A stretch of DNA of 64,000 nt from MGBC163016 sp910588905. Lineage in GTDB: Bacteria; Actinomycetota; Coriobacteriia; Coriobacteriales; Eggerthellaceae. This document shows positions 32,172 to 38,564 of this stretch, one piece after another (position 1 is the first letter of the stretch; each line of letters opens with the position of its first letter). A program made the translations under genes and the position numbers. The stretch covers positions 43,778 through 107,777 of the forward strand of contig CAPGDO010000006.1 in NCBI GenBank assembly GCA_948616985.1. The letters run 5' to 3'. The notes beneath the pieces are model-generated. The model was not told the origin of the DNA. It worked only from the letters and a program-made list of their open reading frames with translations, and did not search any database.

Positions 32172-34907
32172 ATGTATCACGGCTCTATCGACATCAGGCT
32201 CGTAGGTTCGGATGCTGCTCTCGCTACCCTGGAGCAGGCATCCCCTGTAGGTCCCTTCGACCACCATGTCTCCCGATGCAGCCTCCAGCAATTGGATGCT
32301 GCTGGGGCGGATCTGATGGTCGTGTCCCTTGCCAGCTCTGAGGACGCAGCAGAGCTCGTTCGCACCTTCGAAGGGCGGTCCTGCGAAGGTGAGCTCATCG
32401 TCCTTGCTCCTGCCGAGCTCGTGCCTTCGCTCCTTCCCCTTGAGGATCAGCTGACAGACATCTGGATAGCTCCCCTTGCTGAGGAAGAGGCGGCTTTCCG
32501 CTTCCGTCGCTGGCAGGAGCGCTTCAAGGAGCGGGCCGATGCCTGGGAGACCTCCCAATTCCTTGAGGCAACCATCAATTCCATTCCCTGTTTGGTTTGG
32601 TACAAGACCAAAGACGGCATCCATGAGAAGGTCAATGACAGCTTCTGCCTTACGGTGAACAAGCCGAAGGATGATGTGCAGGGAAGGGGTCACGCCTACA
32701 TCTGGGATGTAGAGCAGGATGACCCGGCTTGCATCGAATCCGAAGAGAAGGTCATGTCCACCCAGCAGACCTGCGTGTCTGAGGAGGTAGTGCAAAGCGG
32801 CGAGGATACGCGGCTTCTGACCACCTATAAGTCACCCTTGTACAACCCTGACGGCACGGTCATGGGCACCGTGGGCGTTGCCATCGACATCACCCAAGAG
32901 CGCGCCTACGAGCGCGATCTCATCGAGAAGAACCAGACCTTGGAGACCATCTTCACATCCATGGAATGCGGGGTGCTCACCCATAGCATCGACGGCTCTC
33001 GCGTGCTGGGCGTGAACCAGGCAGCGCTCAGGATCCTTGGATACGAGACGGTGGAAGAGATGCTGGAGGATGGCTTCGACATGTTCGCCACCTCGGTCTT
33101 CGAAGAGGATGCGCTGAAGATACGGGAGCGGCTGAAGTCCATCACGAACGTGGGTGATTCCATCAGCACCGAATATCGGGTGCGCCATGATGATGGCAAG
33201 GTGATTCATGTCATGGGCAATATCAAGCTCATCGAAAAGGACGGTGAGCTGCTCTATCAGCGGTTCCTCCTCGATAACTCTGAACAGAAGCAGGTCGAGG
33301 AGATGCGCAAGCGGCGGCAGCAAGCCTTGGTCCAGGCGCTCAGCGCTGACTACACTGCCGTCTTCGCCTTTGACTTGGATAGCGACACTGGCGAGCCCCT
33401 CCGTCGCTCTCACCGCTTCCCAGGCACCTTCCAGGAACCTGTCAGCCTTGAGCGTACCCTGGGTGGGTACATCGATGATTGCGTCTTCGTTGAGGACCGG
33501 TCGGGTCTGGCACCGCTGCGCACCACTGCGGGCATTCTCAAGGAACTGGAGGGTCGAGACCGGTTCCATCTCCTCTATCGCGCCCATGAGGGAGACGGCT
33601 TGAAGTACTGCCAGAGCACGGTGGTGAAAGCGGGGGACTGGGATGAGGATCAGCGCTTCGTGGTAGTGGGCTTCCGCAATGTGGATGCCGAAACGCGAGA
33701 AGAGCTGAATCAGAAGGAGATGCTGAAGGAAGCGTTGGCCCAAGCGCGTCATGCCAGCGAAGCCAAGAGCCTCTTCCTGTCGAATATGAGCCATGACATA
33801 CGCACGCCCATGAATGCCATCGTGGGCTTCACCTCTCTGGCGACCAGCCACATAGATAACACCGATCAAGTGCGTGAATACTTGGGCAAGATCCATGCGT
33901 CCAGTGCCCATCTGCTGAGCCTCATCAATGACATCTTGGATATGAGCCGCATAGAATCAGGGAAGATCGCCCTGGAAGCCAGGCCCTGCAAGATGAGCGA
34001 CATCATGGATGATCTGGCATCCATCATGGAGCCCGAGGCAGAGGCCAAGGGCCTTTCGCTGTCATTCGATACCGCGGGCATCCAGGATGCAACGGTGATG
34101 GCTGATCGGCTGAAGATAGATCAGGTCTTCCTCAATCTGCTGGGCAATGCGGTGAAGTTCACAGAGCCGGGCGGCAAGGTGCGCCTGATCGCCCGGGAGC
34201 GCCCGGATGCCCCTGAAGGGCGCATCGCCTATCAGTTCCTCGTCCAAGACAATGGCATCGGGATGACCTCGGAATTCATCCACCACATCTTCGATCCCTT
34301 CGAGCGTGAGCGCACGTCCACCGTGAGCGGCATCCAAGGGACGGGCTTGGGGATGGCCATCACCAAGAGCCTGATCGACATGATGGAAGGCGTCATAGAG
34401 GTACGGAGCGAAAAGGGTGTCGGTAGCGAATTCGACATCTGCTTGACGTTCCCTTGCTGCTCTGAAGAGACGGCGGCATCGGGGCAAGGGGCCTTGGAGG
34501 CAGGGGCGGCAGCCCTGGAATCCTTCCAGGGCTGCAAGGTACTGTTGGTGGATGACAATCTGCTGAACCGCGAGATAGCCATCACGCTCCTAGAGGATGC
34601 GGGCTTCGAGGTGGATTATGCGGTGGATGGCCAAGGTGCGGTGGATAAGATGGCTGCAGCCGACAGAGATGCCTATCAGCTGGTGCTCATGGATATCCAG
34701 ATGCCTGTCATGAATGGCTATGATGCAACGCGGGCCATTCGAGCCATGGATGATCCCGTGCTCTCTCAGATACCCATCCTGGCGGTCACGGCCGATGCGT
34801 TCGAGGAGGATCGCAAGCGTGCATTGGAGTGTGGGATGAATGGGCATCTTCCGAAGCCCATTCAGGTGACGGAGCTCTTCGACGCCCTGGAGCACATGCT
34901 CCGCTAG
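32172..34907 (+). CDS. Soluble hybrid sensor histidine kinase / response regulator
   Basis: 911 aa, no transmembrane helix. Residues about 1-125 look like a degenerate receiver-type domain. Two PAS-like regions follow (about 130-250 with LYNPDGTVMGTVGVAIDITQ, and about 255-375), then a third, weaker sensor region. The HisKA box NMSHDIRTPMNAIVGF has its His near 541, then the ATPase boxes DQVFLNLLGNAVKF, DNGIGM and GTGLGMAI. The C-terminal receiver has VDDN near 793 and the phospho-acceptor Asp in LMDIQMPVMNG near 840, with a conserved Lys in LPKPI. It should run a phosphorelay from a cytoplasmic signal. No cognate output regulator is adjacent. Confidence 0.92.
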   Translation: MYHGSIDIRLVGSDAALATLEQASPVGPFDHHVSRCSLQQLDAAGADLMVVSLASSEDAAELVRTFEGRSCEGELIVLAPAELVPSLLPLEDQLTDIWIAPLAEEEAAFRFRRWQERFKERADAWETSQFLEATINSIPCLVWYKTKDGIHEKVNDSFCLTVNKPKDDVQGRGHAYIWDVEQDDPACIESEEKVMSTQQTCVSEEVVQSGEDTRLLTTYKSPLYNPDGTVMGTVGVAIDITQERAYERDLIEKNQTLETIFTSMECGVLTHSIDGSRVLGVNQAALRILGYETVEEMLEDGFDMFATSVFEEDALKIRERLKSITNVGDSISTEYRVRHDDGKVIHVMGNIKLIEKDGELLYQRFLLDNSEQKQVEEMRKRRQQALVQALSADYTAVFAFDLDSDTGEPLRRSHRFPGTFQEPVSLERTLGGYIDDCVFVEDRSGLAPLRTTAGILKELEGRDRFHLLYRAHEGDGLKYCQSTVVKAGDWDEDQRFVVVGFRNVDAETREELNQKEMLKEALAQARHASEAKSLFLSNMSHDIRTPMNAIVGFTSLATSHIDNTDQVREYLGKIHASSAHLLSLINDILDMSRIESGKIALEARPCKMSDIMDDLASIMEPEAEAKGLSLSFDTAGIQDATVMADRLKIDQVFLNLLGNAVKFTEPGGKVRLIARERPDAPEGRIAYQFLVQDNGIGMTSEFIHHIFDPFERERTSTVSGIQGTGLGMAITKSLIDMMEGVIEVRSEKGVGSEFDICLTFPCCSEETAASGQGALEAGAAALESFQGCKVLLVDDNLLNREIAITLLEDAGFEVDYAVDGQGAVDKMAAADRDAYQLVLMDIQMPVMNGYDATRAIRAMDDPVLSQIPILAVTADAFEEDRKRALECGMNGHLPKPIQVTELFDALEHMLR

Positions 34908-34949
34908 CCGTAGCGGGCGGTTCACCTCCAAACCTCCACATTCTAGGTC

Positions 34950-34955
34950 TATAAT
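34950..34955 (+). promoter_or_regulatory. -10 box upstream of GT2 gene
   Basis: TATAAT 70 bp before the GTG start at 35025. The -35 is weak. It suggests the glycosyltransferase is not simply read through from the kinase gene. Confidence 0.4.
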
Positions 34956-35024
34956 CTGTCAGCTTCGGTTTTGCAGGGCATTCGCTCTCAAGCCGAGGGA
35001 AGGTCCCTGCAAAGAAGGAGAGAT

Positions 35025-36353
35025 GTGTTCCAGGAACTGTCGCAGTCGATGGCGGCGCTTTCTTTCATCGACATCTTCAATTTCTGCGTCTTCTTCGCTT
35101 TCACCGTTTGCTATACCTATCAGCTCTACTATGTCTTCGTCGTCCTCACGCGGAAGGCTCCCCAGGCTGCCGCATCCAGGGATCACAAGTACGCGGTGCT
35201 CATCGCGGCTCGGAACGAAAGCGCGGTCATAGCGGACCTGATAGCCTCCATTCGCTCTCAGAGCTACCCTCAAGAGCTCATAGACATCTTCGTCATCGCT
35301 GATAACTGCACAGATGACACAGCAGAGGTGGCACGCAATGCCGGGGCCACCGTATTCCAGCGGTTCAATCAGGAGCTGGTAGGGAAGGGCTACGCCCTGG
35401 ACTTTGGTCTGAAGTCCATCTGGAGCCAATTCCCCGACGCAGGCCACGAGGCCTACTTCGTCTTCGATGCTGACAACGTGCTGGATGCGAACTACTTCTG
35501 TGAGATGAACAAGACCTTCGACGGTGGCGCGAAGGCCTCTACCAGCTATCGCAACTCCAAGAACTTCGATTCCAACTGGATATCTGCCGGTTATGGTGTT
35601 TGGTTCCTGCGGGAGGCGAAGTTCCTGAACCAGGCACGGCTCACGCTCAACACTTCCTGTGCGGTGTCGGGTACGGGCTTCTTCATCGCTGATGAGGTGC
35701 TGCGAGAAGCAGGGGGCTGGAAGTGGCACCTGCTCACGGAAGACATCGAGTTCTCCGCCTCTTCCATCACCAACGGCCTGCGCATCGCCTACAACCCCAA
35801 AGCTATCCTCTACGACGAGCAGCCCACCACCTTCCGGGATTCCTGGAATCAGCGAGCCCGTTGGGCGAAGGGGTTCTACCAGGTGTTCTCCCGCTATGCC
35901 ATCGGGCTGGCCCGGGGCATCTTCACCAATGAGCGCGGGCATCGGTTCGCCTGTTATGACATGTTGATGACCATCGCGCCGGGCATGTTGCTCACCATCA
36001 TCTCCATCATCTTCAATGCAGTCATCATCGCCCTTTCGCTCACCGGGGTGATCAGCTTGGGAGTGGCCATCGCCAGTTCCATCTCCTCCATCTTCTTCTG
36101 CCTGTTCAACTACCTCATGTTCATGTTCGTCTTCGGCGTGCTGACCACCTTCGTGGAATGGAACAGCATCCGTGCCAGCGCACGGCGCAAGGTGATATCA
36201 GCCGTGACCTTCCCGTTCTTCATGCTGACCTACATTCCCATCGCGTTGTACGCTTTGGTGGCGAAGGCGCGCTGGAAGCCCATCAAGCACACCATCTCGG
36301 TGGACGTGGCTGAATATGCTGAGGCCAGTTCTGTGGAGCGTCCTACCGCCTAA
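35025..36353 (+). CDS. Membrane glycosyltransferase, family 2 (processive-type)
   Basis: 442 aa from the GTG at 35025, chosen for its AAGAAGGAGAG ribosome site. One N-terminal transmembrane helix, then a GT-A domain: VLIAARNESAVIADLI, FDADNVLD (DxD near 147) and NQRARWAKGF (QxxRW-type, near 275), then three or four C-terminal helices. This layout matches the cellulose/hyaluronan/PNAG synthase style of GT2 enzymes that extend and export a polysaccharide. No partner export or modification genes are adjacent. Product unknown. Confidence 0.88.
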   Translation: MFQELSQSMAALSFIDIFNFCVFFAFTVCYTYQLYYVFVVLTRKAPQAAASRDHKYAVLIAARNESAVIADLIASIRSQSYPQELIDIFVIADNCTDDTAEVARNAGATVFQRFNQELVGKGYALDFGLKSIWSQFPDAGHEAYFVFDADNVLDANYFCEMNKTFDGGAKASTSYRNSKNFDSNWISAGYGVWFLREAKFLNQARLTLNTSCAVSGTGFFIADEVLREAGGWKWHLLTEDIEFSASSITNGLRIAYNPKAILYDEQPTTFRDSWNQRARWAKGFYQVFSRYAIGLARGIFTNERGHRFACYDMLMTIAPGMLLTIISIIFNAVIIALSLTGVISLGVAIASSISSIFFCLFNYLMFMFVFGVLTTFVEWNSIRASARRKVISAVTFPFFMLTYIPIALYALVAKARWKPIKHTISVDVAEYAEASSVERPTA

Positions 36354-36371
36354 GGGGTCCCTCTTCGGGCG

Positions 36372-37124
36372 CTAGCTGGCTAAGACCTTCGCGAAGGTGA
36401 GGGCGTAGACCTCATGGGCTCCCGCCTCCAGAAGACGGTCGGCTGCGGCGAAGAGGGTGGCTCCCGTCGTGCAGACATCATCCAACAAGAGCACGTTCGC
36501 GGGCATGGGGACTCCCGGCCGCACCGAGAGGCGTCCTTCCATGTTCCGTTGGCGTCCCCGACGGTCGAACCTTCGCTGATCGGCGCTCTTGGGTCGGTCA
36601 AGCAGAACTGACCCGTCCATGCTGGTCAGGTTCGCCAGCTCCCTTGCAAGGAGCTCCGCATGGTCGAATCCGCGTTTGCGCAGGGCTGCCTTGGTGGCGG
36701 GGATGTAGGTGAGGTGGGCCTGGGACCATTCCGGCGGGATGAAGCGAGCCATGAGACGGGCTATCTCAGGGGCGAGCCGCCGCTCGTTGCCGTCCTTATA
36801 GACGGTCACGATGCGCCGAGCGCCTTCATCCGCCAACAGCACGCTGGCCATGGCGGTCACAGGCAAGTCCTCCCTGTCTGCTGCGGTCAACATGGTGTCG
36901 TTGCATTCAGTGCACTGACAGCGACCGAAGGGTGCGCCGCAGCGCGGGCAAGCATCGTTCACGTCGATGAACATCAGGGCGCTTCGGCAACCCTTGCATA
37001 TCAGCTCTCCCGGCACGTCACAGACAGCGCACCGGGTAGGCCAGAGGGTCTCGAGGACTGCTTCCTTCGCCAACGCTGCCGCCCGGATGACCATGTTCTT
37101 CGCAGCCTGCTCTTGCTTCTCCAT
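36372..37124 (-). CDS. comF: ComF family phosphoribosyltransferase-like protein
   Basis: 250 aa from the ATG at 37124. N-terminal zinc-finger cysteines (CAVCD, CKGC, CPRCGAPFGRCQC) and a C-terminal PRTase signature (VLLLDDVCTTGATL) define the ComF/GntX family, linked to DNA uptake or DNA metabolism. The start is uncertain: a GTG at 37175 would add 17 residues with a GAAGAG site. The ATG at 37124 has no ribosome site but lies 7 bp after a CATAAT box, as in leaderless mRNAs. Convergent with the GT2 gene. Confidence 0.86.
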   Translation of the reverse strand: MEKQEQAAKNMVIRAAALAKEAVLETLWPTRCAVCDVPGELICKGCRSALMFIDVNDACPRCGAPFGRCQCTECNDTMLTAADREDLPVTAMASVLLADEGARRIVTVYKDGNERRLAPEIARLMARFIPPEWSQAHLTYIPATKAALRKRGFDHAELLARELANLTSMDGSVLLDRPKSADQRRFDRRGRQRNMEGRLSVRPGVPMPANVLLLDDVCTTGATLFAAADRLLEAGAHEVYALTFAKVLAS

Positions 37125-37212
37125 GGGTTTGATTATGACTGCGCACCTTGCAGATATCTGCCGCACCCCCTTCACCTCTTCGACAGGGATCCATCACGGA
37201 TCCGCGCCGATT

Positions 37213-37221
37213 TGCTAGAAT
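37213..37221 (+). promoter_or_regulatory. Extended -10 promoter for RNA candidate
   Basis: TGCTAGAAT, identical to the rnpB box, ends 11 bp before the 5' arm of the closing stem at 37232. Predicted start at about 37228. Confidence 0.5.
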
Positions 37222-37231
37222 CCTGCGCGAG

Positions 37232-37473
37232 CTTCATCCGGGTCTGTAGTTGCGGCGGAGCCATCCGCCTAGCCCAGGGCAGATGCGGTCGAAAGGGTCC
37301 ACGTAAGCATCCGCGGCTTCCGCGGTGTGAGCATGGCGTATTCTAGAAGTAAGTCGCACCGTCCGTTGATATCTCCGGACGCACCGTCTGGGCGGACGAG
37401 AGAGCGCGAGCGCCTTCAGCGCAGACCTCCAGTGCGCGAGTGTGGGGGCAAAGACTAGGTCAGCCGGATGAAG
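37232..37473 (+). ncRNA. Structured non-coding RNA candidate, unassigned
   Basis: A ~242-nt segment closed by a perfect 10-bp stem, CTTCATCCGG (37232-37241) with CCGGATGAAG (37464-37473). Inside are further perfect hairpins: GGCGGA-GCCA-TCCGCC, CCGCGG-CTT-CCGCGG and GTCCG...CGGAC. It starts right after an extended -10 box like that of rnpB. No coding frame in it looks real. One stretch, CCGCGG then GTGAGCATGG, recalls part of 6S RNA, but the many side hairpins do not match a rod-shaped 6S molecule. It is not tmRNA, SRP RNA or a riboswitch that I can recognise. Confidence 0.5.
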
Positions 37474-37495
37474 TTCCCTCCCCGTCATGCGCTGG

Positions 37496-37525
37496 CGTGG
37501 GAGGTGTGAGAGAATACCTCCCACG
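37496..37525 (+). promoter_or_regulatory. Perfect hairpin upstream of solute-binding lipoprotein gene
   Basis: CGTGGGAGGT and ACCTCCCACG form a perfect 10-bp stem with a 10-nt loop, 27 bp before the ATG at 37553. There is no T-run. It could end the upstream RNA, protect the mRNA 5' end or bind a repressor. Confidence 0.5.
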
Positions 37526-37552
37526 ATATGATCCATCGACGAAAGGGATCTG

Positions 37553-38491
37553 ATGCATAAGAAGATCGTATGCCTTCTGGCGCTGGCCTTCTGCGTGGTT
37601 GCGGCTTTTGCTCTGGCGGGCTGCTCCAGCCAAGAGGAGTACACCCCCAGCTTGGGTGAGCCCACCCTGGCACCCCCGGCCATTGGGGAAGAGGGCGTGC
37701 TGCGCGTGGGTGTGAACACCCAGCGCTCCCCGCTTGCCGGCCAGGGCAACGAGAAGATCATCGGCATCGATGTTGATATCGCCTCTGCCATCGCTGACGA
37801 ACTGGGGCTCAAGGTGGATATCCAGGACGTAGGGGCCGATGCTGACAAGGCACTCGCAGAGGGCGAAGTGGACATCGTCATGGGTCAGGAGAGCGTGGAT
37901 GAGACCGAGGGCATCTGGCACTCTGAGCAGTACCTGCCCACGGGCGTGGTGCTCTTCGCCAAGGAAGGCTCGGGTGCTCAAATGCCCACAGGGGCAGTGA
38001 CGCCGAAGATCGCCGCCCAGATCTCCTCCAAGAGCGCGTGGGCGGTGACCAACGCCTTCGGTGAGGAGGCTCTGGCCTCAACGGGGGATCTGGCTACGGC
38101 CTTCTCTGACCTTTCCAGTGGTTCAGTGGATTTCGTAGCATCGGATGCGGTCATTGGCATGTATGCGGCGAACCTCCAGGACGTCCCCGTTGAGGTGGTC
38201 TGCTTGATGGACACGGCCAGCGGTTATTGCATCGGCGTCAAGTCGGATAATGCGGAGCTGCAAGAGGCCGTCCAGGGAGCGCTCACCGCCATCATCGACA
38301 ACGGCCTGGTGGGGGTCATCGAGGACAAGTGGCTGGGCACCGCTGTGGTGCTGACCGATGTGCCCAAGGTGGAGGCTAAGGCGAAGGTCTCTGACGCGAA
38401 TGAGCCGGAGGAGGGTGCAGAAGCCACGGAAGGGGATGCTGAGGCAAGTTCTTCTTCCAGCTCCAGCGCCTCCGATACCTCTCTCGCCTAA
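37553..38491 (+). CDS. Solute-binding lipoprotein, amino-acid ABC type (SBP family 3)
   Basis: 312 aa. ATG at 37553 with GAAAGGGAT. Signal peptide with lipobox ALAGC (Cys about 23). The mature domain follows the SBP_bac_3 pattern: LRVGVNTQRSPLAG, GIDVDIASAIADELGLKVD, VDIVMGQESV, and a late VGVIEDKWLG. Such proteins bind polar amino acids outside the membrane. The last ~45 residues are acidic and Ser-rich (AEASSSSSSSASD), which is unusual for this family and may be a flexible tail. No ABC permease or ATPase gene is adjacent, so it may serve a remote transporter or act as a sensor. Confidence 0.85.
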   Translation: MHKKIVCLLALAFCVVAAFALAGCSSQEEYTPSLGEPTLAPPAIGEEGVLRVGVNTQRSPLAGQGNEKIIGIDVDIASAIADELGLKVDIQDVGADADKALAEGEVDIVMGQESVDETEGIWHSEQYLPTGVVLFAKEGSGAQMPTGAVTPKIAAQISSKSAWAVTNAFGEEALASTGDLATAFSDLSSGSVDFVASDAVIGMYAANLQDVPVEVVCLMDTASGYCIGVKSDNAELQEAVQGALTAIIDNGLVGVIEDKWLGTAVVLTDVPKVEAKAKVSDANEPEEGAEATEGDAEASSSSSSSASDTSLA

Positions 38492-38564
38492 GCCAAGCTT
38501 CTCGGTCGTTTCCGCAAAGCGGATCTCTGTTCGTCTGTGAGGGTTCAAGGGAAAGGAAGCATCC

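Noticed and set aside
37232..37473. tmRNA or SRP RNA at this place
   Set aside because: No ANDYALAA-type tag codons or tRNA-like 3' end, and no GGAAG-type SRP apical loop sequence was found.
37234..37881. A 215-codon minus-strand frame over the RNA candidate and lipoprotein start
   Set aside because: Low-complexity Ser/Arg-rich reading with no motif. The plus strand has a lipobox-bearing protein and a structured RNA.
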